This document shows positions 17,191 to 25,116 of a stretch of 29,759 bases of DNA, piece by piece. The notes under the pieces were generated by a model, which did not search any database, was not told the DNA's origin, and worked only from the letters and a program-made list of their open reading frames with translations. Both the position numbers and the translations under genes were made by a program. Each line of letters opens with the position of its first letter. Positions within the stretch are counted from its first letter, which is position 1. This stretch comes from a virus, in IMG/VR virus record IMGVR_UViG_3300048007_000002, positions 1 through 29,759 of that record. One strand, written 5' to 3'.

Positions 17191-18822
17191 ATGACAGTAT
17201 CTTCAACTACAGTAAAAAATTCCTACTCTGGTAATGGGAGTACAACCCAATTTGCTTATGGTTTTAAAATATTTGCGGACTCAGATTTAATTGTAATTAT
17301 TAGATCATCAACAGGAACTGAAACTGTTAAAACTTTAACTACTCACTATACAGTAGCTGGTGCAGGAGATGCTAGTGGAGGTTCAATAACTTTCACATCT
17401 GGTAATACTCCAGCGTCTGGTGAAACAGTTGTGATCATTAGAGAAGTTCCGCAAACTCAAGCGATAGATTATATCGCTAATGATCCATTCCCTGCGGAAT
17501 CACATGAAGAGGGTTTGGATCGTGCAACCATGACTACTCAACAGGTTCAAGAAGAATTAGATAGATCAATTAAATTATCAAGAACAAACACAATGACATC
17601 TACAGAGTTTACTGTAGGTGCTACAGACAGAGCTAGTAAAGTTTTAGGATTTGACGCTAATGGTGAGCTTACTGTTACACAGGAACTTGGAACATTCAGA
17701 GGTAATTGGTCTGCATCAACTTCTTATGCTGCAAGAGATTTAGTAAAAGACACATCTACCAATAATATTTTTTTAGCTAACACAGCTCATACATCTTCTG
17801 GTTCACAACCACTTACAACAAATACAGATTCAGCTAAATGGGATTTAATAGTAGACGCTGCTTCTGCAACTTCTTCAGCTTCCGCTGCCGCCTCAAGTGC
17901 TACTGCTGCCGCTAGTAGTGAAACCGCAGCCGCAACATCAGCTACTGCTAGTGCTAACTCTGCCACAACTTCTGGTAACTCTGCTACTGCCGCTGCTTCC
18001 TCTGCTACTGCCGCTGCAACTTCAGCTACAGAAGCTGCCGCTTCAGCTGATGCTTTTGATGATATTTACTTAGGTTCTAAATCTTCTGATCCATCTACAG
18101 ATAATGATGGTGATGCTCTAGCTGCAGGTATGCTTTATTTTAATACTACCAATGATGTTCTTCGTGTTTATTCTGGTTCAGCTTGGCAAGACGCTGCAAT
18201 TAGTTCTACTGGTGTTGTAACATTAACTGGTACACAAACTTTAACAAACAAAACTTTAACTGCTCCTAAAATAAATGAAGATGTAGCAGTAACTTCTACT
18301 GCAACAGAATTAAATATTTTAGATGGAGCAACTGTAGTTGTTGGAGAAGTAAACGCTTTAGATTTAGGATCAACTGGAACAGGAACAGCAATAGCTAGTA
18401 AAGCTGTTGTTCTTGATAGTAATAAAGATTATACTGGAATAAGAAATGTTAGTTTAACTGGTACTCTCGGTGTTGCTGGGATTTCTTCTTTTGCTGTAGC
18501 AGCTAATGTTGCACAATCCTCACTTACCTCATCATCAAATGCTGTAGCTTGGGATTCTTCTGCAAAACCAAACGCAGTTCATGTTACAACAGAAAACACT
18601 ACATTCTCTGCACCCACTAATAATGTTGAAGGTGCGTTTATTGTTTTAGAAATTAATTACAATGGTTCACACACTATTGCTTTTAATACTATATTTGAAT
18701 TTGCAGGATCAACTGCACCAACATTTACTTCAACAGATGGTAAAACTGATATATTAGTATTCAGATACAATGGTGCTGTATGGCAAGAAGTAGGTAGAAC
18801 ATTAAACATGAGTGAAAGTTAA
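17191..18822 (+). CDS. Tail fibre protein with T7-fibre N-terminal domain
   Basis: A 543-codon fibre. The N-terminus (about residues 1-135: YSGNGSTTQFAYGFKIF, VIIREVPQTQAIDY, ESHEEGLDRATMTTQQVQEE) is the phage T7 tail fibre N-terminal domain that attaches to the tail. A repeated Ala/Ser segment follows (about 225-287), then LTNKTLTAPKI and ATELNILDGA motifs typical of trimeric fibre shafts, and a beta-rich C-terminal tip. It is the first gene of the host-recognition module. The distal tip probably cooperates with the proteins encoded next. Confidence 0.93.
   Translation: MTVSSTTVKNSYSGNGSTTQFAYGFKIFADSDLIVIIRSSTGTETVKTLTTHYTVAGAGDASGGSITFTSGNTPASGETVVIIREVPQTQAIDYIANDPFPAESHEEGLDRATMTTQQVQEELDRSIKLSRTNTMTSTEFTVGATDRASKVLGFDANGELTVTQELGTFRGNWSASTSYAARDLVKDTSTNNIFLANTAHTSSGSQPLTTNTDSAKWDLIVDAASATSSASAAASSATAAASSETAAATSATASANSATTSGNSATAAASSATAAATSATEAAASADAFDDIYLGSKSSDPSTDNDGDALAAGMLYFNTTNDVLRVYSGSAWQDAAISSTGVVTLTGTQTLTNKTLTAPKINEDVAVTSTATELNILDGATVVVGEVNALDLGSTGTGTAIASKAVVLDSNKDYTGIRNVSLTGTLGVAGISSFAVAANVAQSSLTSSSNAVAWDSSAKPNAVHVTTENTTFSAPTNNVEGAFIVLEINYNGSHTIAFNTIFEFAGSTAPTFTSTDGKTDILVFRYNGAVWQEVGRTLNMSES
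17863..18051 (+). repeat. In-frame 21-base Ala/Ser/Thr heptad repeats
   Basis: About eight degenerate 7-residue units of the SATAAAS type, within the tail fibre gene. The stretch is visibly richer in GCC and GCT codons than its surroundings. Such repeats form extended trimeric shaft segments and can change length by recombination. Confidence 0.75.
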
Positions 18823-18825
18823 AAT

Positions 18826-19440
18826 ATGTACGCAATAGTAGAAGATAACAATATTACACAATACATTAATAATCCAAAATCTATTGTAGTTGGAGATGTA
18901 AGATACCCAGCTAAAATATTTGAATTTTGGACACAAGCTGAAAAAGAAGCAATAGGATTATATGAAGTTATAACTGATTCAACTAATTACAAAGACCCAG
19001 CATATTACAATAACACAAACGAACAATATAATTTTGCAGATGGTCAAGTTACTAAATCTTGGGGAACTGCAACTGCTAAAAGATTAGAAGACGAAAACGC
19101 AGTAGATGAAGATGGTAATAATATTTTAGATGATGATGGCAACCAAGTTATTAATTATGGTTTAAAAACTGATAAGAAAAGAATAGTTAAAGATCAGGCA
19201 AGTGGATTACTTGCACCTACAGATTGGTATATTACAAAATCAACAGAGGTAGCTGATTATGATGTACCAGCAAATATCTTATCCTTTAGAGCAGATGTTC
19301 GATCTAAGTCTAATGAAATGGAAACTGCTATTAATAACTGTTCTAATGTTGATGAACTAAAAGCATTATACGAATACACAGAGCAAGAAGATGGTTCTAT
19401 CACAAGACCATTAGTAGAATTTCCAACATTGGAGATTTAA
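18826..19440 (+). CDS. Tail fibre-associated protein, DUF4376-like
   Basis: A 204-codon acidic protein. The C-terminal pattern ASGLLAPTDWYITKSTE, then DVPANILSFRADVRSKSNE and ELKALYEY, resembles the DUF4376 / tail-fibre-assembly type found after fibre genes. The N-terminus MYAIVEDNNITQYINNPKSI fits proteins that carry a short fibre cap or chaperone domain. A fibre chaperone role is inferred from position. The ATG follows the fibre stop by three bases, and the TAA overlaps the next ATG by one base. Confidence 0.75.
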   Translation: MYAIVEDNNITQYINNPKSIVVGDVRYPAKIFEFWTQAEKEAIGLYEVITDSTNYKDPAYYNNTNEQYNFADGQVTKSWGTATAKRLEDENAVDEDGNNILDDDGNQVINYGLKTDKKRIVKDQASGLLAPTDWYITKSTEVADYDVPANILSFRADVRSKSNEMETAINNCSNVDELKALYEYTEQEDGSITRPLVEFPTLEI

Positions 19441-20852
19441 TGATTATTATACCAGCTAACACTATCTCTGGTGGTTATGAAGTTGCTAACTCATTAAGAT
19501 TTGATGATGGGAGTTCTGATTATTTAACAAGAACACCCGCAAGTGCTAGTAATAGAAAAACTTGGACTTATTCTACATGGATTAAAAGTAATGTTTTAAC
19601 AGGTGCTCATAGATTATTTACATCTTATGATGGAAGCACAGCAACTAATCAATCTACAATAAGTTGGGGTGGTGGTTTGGATTATAGACTTCAATTATAT
19701 AACGCACCTAGTGGAAGTCCTACTATTAATTTAATAACAAACAGAATATTTAGAGATTTGTCAGCTTGGTATCATGTAGTAGTAGCTGTTGATACAACAC
19801 AAGCAACAGGAAGTAGTAGAGCAAAAATTTATATTAATGGTGTTCAAGAAACTTCTTTTTCAACAGAGTTATATGGTAGTCAGAATGAAGATTTTTGGAT
19901 TAACAGCAATCAATTACATACTATTGGAAGAAGGCAAGATAACTCACAATATTTTGACGGCTACATGTCAGAAGTATGTTTCATTGACGGACAACAACTT
20001 ACCCCAACATCATTTGGAGAATTTGACGAAGATACAAACATTTGGAAACCAATAGATGTATCTGGTTTAACCTTTGGCACAAATGGATTCTATTTAGACT
20101 TTGAAAACTCTGGTAGTCTAGGTGCAGATGTATCTGGTAATGGAAATAACTTTACTGTAAATAATTTAACTAGCATAGACCAAACTACTGATACTTGTAC
20201 TAATAATTTTGCTACATTAAATGCTTTAGCAAATTATTATTTTAATGGAACATTATCAGAAGGAAATCTAAAGGTAGTTTCAAGTGGTTCAGTTGAAAGT
20301 TATTTAACAGGCACAATAGCTGTTTCTACAGGAAAATGGTATTGGGAAATAAAAGTTACTGCTTCTGGATCTAATTACGAATTTATTGGTATTGCAGATA
20401 AACTTGCAACAGCTTCAAATTTTACACCTTATTCTGGAAATTCAAAAGTTATTTCTTATTCTGGACATGATGGAAAAAGTATATATGGAAGTACAGGTAC
20501 TGCATATGGTGATACTTATACAACAGGAGATATTATTGGTGTAGCTATGGATTTAGATAATAATAAATTGTACTTTTCTAAAAATGGTGTATTTCAAAAT
20601 AGTGGAGTACCTACATCTGGTGCAACAGGAACAGGTGCTTTAGCAATAGATTCTTCTCCAGCAGATGGTGTTTGGTATCCCCAATTTGCAAATATTCATA
20701 ACACTTCATCTACATTTGAGGCAAACTTTGGCAACCCACCATTCACAATCTCATCAGGCAACACAGATGGAGATGGCTATGGAAACTTTGAATATGCAGT
20801 ACCTAGTGGATATTATTCTTTAAACACAAAAAATTTAGCCGAATATGGTTAA
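19440..20852 (+). CDS. LamG + SPRY-like receptor-binding protein
   Basis: A 470-codon, probably virion surface protein with two predicted beta-sandwich domains. Residues about 15-215 read as a concanavalin/LamG fold (RKTWTYSTWIKS, SAWYHVVVAVDT, KIYINGVQETSF, YFDGYMSEVCFIDGQ). Residues about 285-440 read as a SPRY/B30.2-like fold (GKWYWEIKV, GDIIGVAMDLDNNKLYFSKN, FEANFGNPPF). This pairing is common in marine phage fibres and probably binds glycans or surface proteins. It ends in LNTKNLAEYG, a sequence that in related phages often leads into the DUF7483-type unit that here lies beyond an endonuclease gene. Confidence 0.85.
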   Translation: MIIIPANTISGGYEVANSLRFDDGSSDYLTRTPASASNRKTWTYSTWIKSNVLTGAHRLFTSYDGSTATNQSTISWGGGLDYRLQLYNAPSGSPTINLITNRIFRDLSAWYHVVVAVDTTQATGSSRAKIYINGVQETSFSTELYGSQNEDFWINSNQLHTIGRRQDNSQYFDGYMSEVCFIDGQQLTPTSFGEFDEDTNIWKPIDVSGLTFGTNGFYLDFENSGSLGADVSGNGNNFTVNNLTSIDQTTDTCTNNFATLNALANYYFNGTLSEGNLKVVSSGSVESYLTGTIAVSTGKWYWEIKVTASGSNYEFIGIADKLATASNFTPYSGNSKVISYSGHDGKSIYGSTGTAYGDTYTTGDIIGVAMDLDNNKLYFSKNGVFQNSGVPTSGATGTGALAIDSSPADGVWYPQFANIHNTSSTFEANFGNPPFTISSGNTDGDGYGNFEYAVPSGYYSLNTKNLAEYG

Positions 20853-20856
20853 TGCT

Positions 20857-21525
20857 ATGTTTATTAATAATAAATATAAATCTTGGTATGATTCTATAAT
20901 CCAAAAAGCAAACAATAGAACTATATCAACTTATAAAGAAAAACATCATATCTTGCCAAGATGTTTAGGTGGTAAAGACAATCAAAAAAATTTAGTAGAA
21001 CTTACTGCTAGAGAACATTTTATAGTTCATATGCTTTTATGTAAATTTACTAAAGGTCAAGCAAAACATAAGATGCTTTATAGTTTTAATGCTATGAGTA
21101 CTATGCGATATGGTAAAAGAAAATATAAATTACATAGCAGAACTGCTGGTGTATTAAGAAAAGAATTTTATCAATCTTTAAAAGGTCGTAAAGATTCTCC
21201 AGAAACTAAACTAAAAAAATCATTAAGATTTCAAGGAAAAAATAATCCTAATTATGGAAAAAAATTTAGTGAAGAACATAGAAGAAAATTAAGTGAAGCT
21301 AAAAAAGGTAAAAAACATATTTTATTTGGTAAGAAACATAAACCAGAAACAATAGAGAAAATGAAACAAAAAAAATTAGGGAAAAAATATAGTGATGTTT
21401 CAAGACTTAAAATGAGCATATCTCAAAGAAAATATAAAACTAAAATAAAGATACAAAAATATTTGAATCTATTTACATATTTAGATACAATGCAAAATTC
21501 TAATGAAATAAAAGGAAATTTATAA
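20857..21525 (+). CDS. Free-standing HNH homing endonuclease with NUMOD3 motifs
   Basis: A 222-codon Lys-rich protein. The HNH core is KHHILPRCLGGKDNQKNL followed by TAREHFIVHML, with His30-31, Asn45, His54 and His58 as likely metal or catalytic residues. Two NUMOD3 DNA-binding repeats follow: NPNYGKKFSEEHRRKLSEAK (about 130-149) and FGKKHKPETIEKMKQKK (about 157-173). It is a mobile gene that would cut an intron- or gene-free allele. It lies between two fibre genes and overlaps the first slightly; an earlier in-frame ATG at 20845 is possible. The next gene starts at the overlap with its stop. Confidence 0.9.
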   Translation: MFINNKYKSWYDSIIQKANNRTISTYKEKHHILPRCLGGKDNQKNLVELTAREHFIVHMLLCKFTKGQAKHKMLYSFNAMSTMRYGKRKYKLHSRTAGVLRKEFYQSLKGRKDSPETKLKKSLRFQGKNNPNYGKKFSEEHRRKLSEAKKGKKHILFGKKHKPETIEKMKQKKLGKKYSDVSRLKMSISQRKYKTKIKIQKYLNLFTYLDTMQNSNEIKGNL

Positions 21526-22595
21526 TGGCATATACTTCTATTGATGATCCGACTTTGTACTTCAACACAAAATTATATACTGGTAATGGCTCAACACAAT
21601 CCATAACAGGAGTAGGATTTCAACCAGATTGGGTTTGGATAAAATCTAGGTCATTTGCAGAAGAACATATATTGTATGATTCTGTAAGAGGTGTAACTAA
21701 AGACATAAGGTCTAATGGTACAGCAGTAGAAAATACTAATTCATCATCATTAACAGCTTTTGATAGTGATGGTTGGACTATGGGTAGTTTTGCAAATATA
21801 AATAAAAATGGAAGTACCTTTGCATCATGGAACTGGTTAGCTGGTGGCACAGCATCATCAAACACAGATGGAAGCATAACAAGTTCTGTATCTGCTAACA
21901 CTACTGCTGGATTTAGTATTGTGTCTTATACAGGAAATGGAAATGATAATGATACAGCAAAGGTTGGTCATGGATTAGGAGTTGCTCCAAATATGATTAT
22001 GATTAAATGTAGAAATAATGCTGGTGGTTGGCAAACATCTAGCACATCTTTAGGTTGGAATAATGTACTTCAATTAAATGAAACTAATGCACAAGCTAGT
22101 GGAACTTATGCTTTTGGTCAAAGTGGTGTTACTCCTACCTCAACAGTATTTACAGTTTCAGCAACAAGTGGTGGAAACCATACTAATACTAATAATAATA
22201 CTTACATAGCCTACTGCTTCGCAGAGAAAAAAGGCTACTCTAAGTTTGGCTCATATACAGGGAATGGAAATGCAAGTAATAATACTTTCGTATATACTGG
22301 ATTCAAACCAGCTTTTGTATTTGTGAAAAGAACAAATGGAACAGGAAATTGGTGGTTAGCAGATAACAAAAGAAATGATGCAGTAGGTGGTAATGATATT
22401 CAAAGAGTTTTATTTCCTAATTTAAGCAACGCAGAGGCAACTGATAGTGCTGGATATTATGATTTTTTTAGTAATGGTTTTAGAGTTTTATCTTCTTCAC
22501 CCGAATTAGGTGGTTCTGGAGATTCATACATCTACATGGCATTTGCAGAATCCCCATTTGTTTCATCAACAGGCATACCAACAACTGCTAGATGA
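21525..22595 (+). CDS. Fibre protein with three DUF7483-like repeats
   Basis: A 356-codon beta-rich protein made of three related units. Each starts with YTGNG and a GFQPDWVWIKSR-, GVAPNMIMIKCR- or GFKPAFVFVKRT-type strand, and each ends in FASWNWLAG, YIAYCFAEKKG or YIYMAFAESPF. This matches the DUF7483-type unit of marine phage tail proteins. A good ribosome-binding site (AAAGGAA) precedes the ATG, inside the endonuclease gene. It is probably the distal receptor-binding part acting with the LamG/SPRY protein. Confidence 0.85.
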   Translation: MAYTSIDDPTLYFNTKLYTGNGSTQSITGVGFQPDWVWIKSRSFAEEHILYDSVRGVTKDIRSNGTAVENTNSSSLTAFDSDGWTMGSFANINKNGSTFASWNWLAGGTASSNTDGSITSSVSANTTAGFSIVSYTGNGNDNDTAKVGHGLGVAPNMIMIKCRNNAGGWQTSSTSLGWNNVLQLNETNAQASGTYAFGQSGVTPTSTVFTVSATSGGNHTNTNNNTYIAYCFAEKKGYSKFGSYTGNGNASNNTFVYTGFKPAFVFVKRTNGTGNWWLADNKRNDAVGGNDIQRVLFPNLSNAEATDSAGYYDFFSNGFRVLSSSPELGGSGDSYIYMAFAESPFVSSTGIPTTAR

Positions 22596-22656
22596 TTATG
22601 TTCGTACTTACTCACATAAACATCCAGAATCTAACTTCGTTAGAAGCAAGGTAATT

Positions 22657-22872
22657 ATGAAATTTGTTTTAGCTTATACTATCTGCTCTGCGATCACAGG
22701 TTTATGCAACAATACAACAGTACCACCAATACATTTTAATACCTGGACAGATTGTACTAAAGCAGGTGCGATAGCAACGATTAAAGTTACTAACGAAAAT
22801 ATTGAAAAATTTAATAAAGAAAAATTATATGTAACTTATTTTTGTAATGAACATAAAGGTAAAAATGCCTAA
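22657..22872 (+). CDS. Small secreted Cys-containing protein
   Basis: A 71-codon protein with a hydrophobic N-terminus (MKFVLAYTICSAITGLC) that reads as an export signal. A short mature part carries a WTDCTKAG motif and a final YVTYFCNEH, giving four Cys in all and possible disulfides. I chose the ATG at 22657 because AAGG lies at the right distance; longer forms run into the fibre gene. TGLC is not a canonical lipobox. Similar small proteins precede lysis genes in other marine phages. The function is unknown; a periplasmic role is inferred. Confidence 0.7.
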   Translation: MKFVLAYTICSAITGLCNNTTVPPIHFNTWTDCTKAGAIATIKVTNENIEKFNKEKLYVTYFCNEHKGKNA

Positions 22873-23059
22873 GAATACTGCTTTAGAAAGAATAGAATCA
22901 CACGAAAAACTTTGTCGTATTATGCAGAAACAAACTCACCAAAAAATTCATAACATTGAATCAGAGATTAAAGATATTAAGAAACATCTATACTATGCTA
23001 TGTCAGCTTTAATAGGTGGTATGTTTACTATCATCATTATTTTATTTGAAAAACTTTAA
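22865..23059 (+). CDS. XhlA-like membrane protein, lysis accessory candidate
   Basis: A 64-codon protein with a charged helical N-terminal part (ERIESHEKLCRIMQKQ, HNIESEIKDIKKHL) and one C-terminal membrane span (about residues 43-61, MSALIGGMFTIIIILF). This arrangement resembles haemolysin XhlA-type proteins that help holin/endolysin lysis. The start at 22865 follows AAAGG and overlaps the previous gene by eight bases. The role is inferred from topology and from its place at the head of the lysis cassette. Confidence 0.7.
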   Translation: MPKNTALERIESHEKLCRIMQKQTHQKIHNIESEIKDIKKHLYYAMSALIGGMFTIIIILFEKL

Positions 23060-23073
23060 CTCTAAAGGTCTTT

Positions 23074-23376
23074 ATGGCTAGAAGAAAGAAAGCAGTTACT
23101 GGTCTAACCTCAGAATTAAAAGCACAGCTGCGTCTTGCTGAAGATCCTAATTTAATAGTGTTTACGCCAGTTGGTGGTCTTGGTCCAGTAGATATTGTTA
23201 CTTTAAATATGACCACAGGTGAGTATACTGCTTATGATGTTAAATCTAAGAACTATAGGAAAGTTGACAGTTATACTGCAAAAGATGGATATAAAAGAAA
23301 CCTTAAAGGATCATTTATATGTAGAGGTACAACTAAAGAACAAAAGAAACTTAATGTAAGGATTATATACGAATGA
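23074..23376 (+). CDS. Mini PD-(D/E)XK nuclease candidate
   Basis: A 100-codon protein. The core TPVGGLGPVDIVTLNMTTGE followed by YTAYDVKSKNYRK has the layout of a PD-(D/E)XK active site: Asp40 in PVD, a beta-hairpin, then Asp55-Val-Lys57. A C-terminal EQKKLNVRIIYE strand resembles the end of Holliday-junction-resolvase-like folds. It would need an early acidic residue (perhaps Glu14) to complete the site. Possible roles are branch clearing before packaging or host DNA attack. It overlaps the endolysin gene by four bases (ATGA), so its expression is late. Confidence 0.6.
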   Translation: MARRKKAVTGLTSELKAQLRLAEDPNLIVFTPVGGLGPVDIVTLNMTTGEYTAYDVKSKNYRKVDSYTAKDGYKRNLKGSFICRGTTKEQKKLNVRIIYE

Positions 23377-23846
23377 AATTATCAGAGAATTTTACACTAC
23401 AAGAACTAACTAAATCAGACACAGCAATTAGATTGGGTATACCTAATGAACCTAACTCAGATCAGATTACTAAACTACAAAACCTTTGCGAGACCTTGCT
23501 GCAACCAGTTAGAGATAAGTTTGGTCCAGTAATTATTACCTCTGGATTTCGTAGTGAGCAGCTATGTGTTAAGATAGGTAGTTCAATCAATAGCCAACAC
23601 GCTAAAGCTGAAGCAGTAGATTTTGAAGTTCCAGGTACAGATAATGCTGATCTTGCTTACTGGATAAAAGATAATATTGAAGGGTGGGATCAAATGATCC
23701 TTGAGTTCTACACAATCGGTGAGCCTTCAAGCGGATGGGTTCATTGTAGTGTAACAGATAAACCAAGAAAACAATTCTTGAGAGCTTACAAAGAAGATGG
23801 TAAGACGAAATATAAACCTATAATTGGAGATATAAGATGTGGTTAA
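23373..23846 (+). CDS. Endolysin, peptidase M15-type
   Basis: A 157-codon zinc peptidase expected to cut peptidoglycan peptide stems at the end of infection. The N-terminus LSENFTLQELTKSDTA and the core ITSGFRSEQLCVKIG, SQHAKAEAVDFE and GWVHCS are diagnostic of the M15_3 family. The Zn ligands are His76, Asp83 and His124. It has no signal peptide, so it depends on the holin encoded next. The start is fixed by the ATGA overlap with the upstream gene, and the end overlaps the holin gene. Confidence 0.92.
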   Translation: MKLSENFTLQELTKSDTAIRLGIPNEPNSDQITKLQNLCETLLQPVRDKFGPVIITSGFRSEQLCVKIGSSINSQHAKAEAVDFEVPGTDNADLAYWIKDNIEGWDQMILEFYTIGEPSSGWVHCSVTDKPRKQFLRAYKEDGKTKYKPIIGDIRCG

Positions 23847-24217
23847 GTGCTATTAAACTAGCGGTAAATGCTGGTAGTCATATTTATAAAAAGAAACAAG
23901 AAACTAAAATGATGATGGCTAATGCACAAGCTAAACACGCAGAGAAGATGGCTAGTGGTGAGCTTGAGTATAGTGGTAAGTTATTAGAAGCAAGACAATC
24001 GGATTGGAAAGACGAGTTCGTATTAATCGTGCTAACGCTGCCAATTTTAGTAATTGCGTATGGAGTCTTTAGTGATGATCCTGGTGCAGCTTCTAAGATA
24101 AAAGAGTTCTTTGAACAATTCCAACAGCTTCCCAGTTGGTTTACAAATTTATGGATTCTTGTTGTGGCTAGTATTTATGGGATTAAAGGTACACAAATAT
24201 TTAAAGGTAAGAAATGA
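23837..24217 (+). CDS. Holin, GTA-type (3TM family)
   Basis: A 126-codon membrane protein. A basic helical N-terminal region is followed by SDWKDEFVLIVLTLPILVIAYG (a membrane span at about residues 57-77), a short soluble stretch, then SWFTNLWILVVASIYGIKG (about 99-117). The WKDEF-then-span pattern fits the GTA_holin_3TM family of gene-transfer agents and alphaproteobacterial phages. It lies directly after, and overlaps, the endolysin, and should permeabilise the inner membrane. The TGA overlaps the ATG of a tiny Lys-rich gene. Confidence 0.85.
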   Translation: MWLSAIKLAVNAGSHIYKKKQETKMMMANAQAKHAEKMASGELEYSGKLLEARQSDWKDEFVLIVLTLPILVIAYGVFSDDPGAASKIKEFFEQFQQLPSWFTNLWILVVASIYGIKGTQIFKGKK

Positions 24218-24318
24218 TCAGTAAAAATTATTCACAACAATACAGTAAAAAGGTAACTATGTTATCGCAGCAAACTGGTAAGAAGAAAAAGAAAAAGAAA
24301 TATAAGAAGAAGAAGTAA
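24214..24318 (+). CDS. Lys-rich microprotein (34 aa)
   Basis: A 34-codon frame whose ATG overlaps the holin TGA and whose TAA overlaps the next ATG. It starts MISKNYSQQYSKKV and ends in an almost pure Lys tail. The product is strongly basic, so nucleic-acid or polyanion binding is likely. The perfect interlock at both ends is the main support. A DnaA-box match falls inside it at 24228-24236. Confidence 0.5.
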   Translation: MISKNYSQQYSKKVTMLSQQTGKKKKKKKYKKKK

Positions 24319-24455
24319 TGGCAAAACAAAAGTTTACACACTTTATACCTAGAGATAAACCTAAAAAGCGTGGACCAGGTCAACATAAAAAATCTATGAG
24401 CAAAGGTGAGAAACGTCAAAAACGTACTAGAAGATACAAAGGTCAAGGTAGATAA
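24318..24455 (+). CDS. Basic microprotein (45 aa), KRGPGQHKK type
   Basis: A 45-codon frame joined by one-base overlaps to the genes on both sides. The product contains PRDKPKKRGPGQHKK and ends GEKRQKRTRRYKGQGR. Short proteins ending in a YRGQGR-like tail recur in marine podoviruses as I recall, which supports a real gene. The charge is extremely positive; it may be DNA- or RNA-binding. Confidence 0.6.
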   Translation: MAKQKFTHFIPRDKPKKRGPGQHKKSMSKGEKRQKRTRRYKGQGR

Positions 24456-24547
24456 TGATGGAGTATGCCTATATGAATTATTATTTTACAGCTACATTAA
24501 TTATTCTATTTGTACTTCTTGCTTTCTTTGGAGGACCACCTAGATGA
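24455..24547 (+). CDS. Single-span membrane microprotein (30 aa)
   Basis: A 30-codon frame from the TAATG overlap to an ATGA overlap with the next gene. Residues about 9-25 (YYFTATLIILFVLLAFF) form one membrane span, and the protein ends GGPPR. It lies in the lysis region beside other membrane proteins, so a pinholin-like or lysis-regulating role is possible. The evidence is its architecture only. Confidence 0.5.
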   Translation: MMEYAYMNYYFTATLIILFVLLAFFGGPPR

Positions 24548-24906
24548 AAATATCTGAGAACACATCTGTTGCTATGCCAATTAAAAATATGGTTGGAATT
24601 ATTATTGGTGTCGCTATGGGTATTTTTGCTTACACAGAAGTTACTGCTAGACTTACATCCCTTGAGACATCAAGAGAATTAATGAACTCTGATCTACTTA
24701 AAAAGTCAGAACAAACTACAACTGATAAAGAACAATATCTTTTATTAGAGGATTTATACGAAACTGTAGAGAAGCATCAAGAACTTTTAGATAAGAATAT
24801 CCATACACAAGTTATGCTAGATCACATAGAAGCACAGTTAAAAAAAGCATTAGAAGATATTGAAGATTTAAAAGATAAGGTAAGACAAAATGGAAACAGT
24901 CATTAG
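24544..24906 (+). CDS. Membrane-anchored coiled-coil protein, i-spanin-like candidate
   Basis: A 120-codon protein. The N-terminus MKISENTSVAMPIKNMVG leads into a membrane span (about residues 16-34, MVGIIIGVAMGIFAYTEV), followed by a long charged coiled coil to the C-terminus (LEDLYETVEKHQELLDKN, AQLKKALEDIEDLKDK). This topology, with a small exported-looking protein in an overlapping frame just downstream, suits an inner-membrane spanin. The MKISENTSVAMPIKNM start recurs in marine phages. The spanin role is inferred; the membrane and coil features are plain. Confidence 0.75.
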   Translation: MKISENTSVAMPIKNMVGIIIGVAMGIFAYTEVTARLTSLETSRELMNSDLLKKSEQTTTDKEQYLLLEDLYETVEKHQELLDKNIHTQVMLDHIEAQLKKALEDIEDLKDKVRQNGNSH

Positions 24907-25114
24907 CACAGTTGTGGCTCTTTGTATGTTTGTTGCTGGAGAGTTACAAGAACATAGAATCCAAAACAAAATGTCAGATTGTTTAAAAGGCAAAAGACTT
25001 GCTGAAAGAACAAACACAGGAGATAACATTGAATATAAGTGTGGTAAAGTACAAGCTGAATTAGAAGATAATATAGATGGTAGTAAATCAATTAAAAAAA
25101 TAGTAGAAGAATAA
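24890..25114 (+). CDS. Small exported-type protein, possible spanin partner
   Basis: A 74-codon protein. The hydrophobic start METVISTVVALCMFVAGE is followed by a polar mature part with CLKGKRLAER, YKCGKVQAE and SKSIKKIVEE. It overlaps the preceding coiled-coil gene by 17 bases in another frame. VALC is not a standard lipobox, so an outer-membrane lipoprotein (o-spanin) is only possible. Cys12 lies within the hydrophobic stretch, and two further Cys could form a disulfide. Confidence 0.7.
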   Translation: METVISTVVALCMFVAGELQEHRIQNKMSDCLKGKRLAERTNTGDNIEYKCGKVQAELEDNIDGSKSIKKIVEE

Positions 25115-25116
25115 TT

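Noticed and set aside
17863-18051. Repeat array considered as CRISPR
   Set aside because: In-frame, degenerate 21-base coding repeats with no spacers; it is a fibre shaft.
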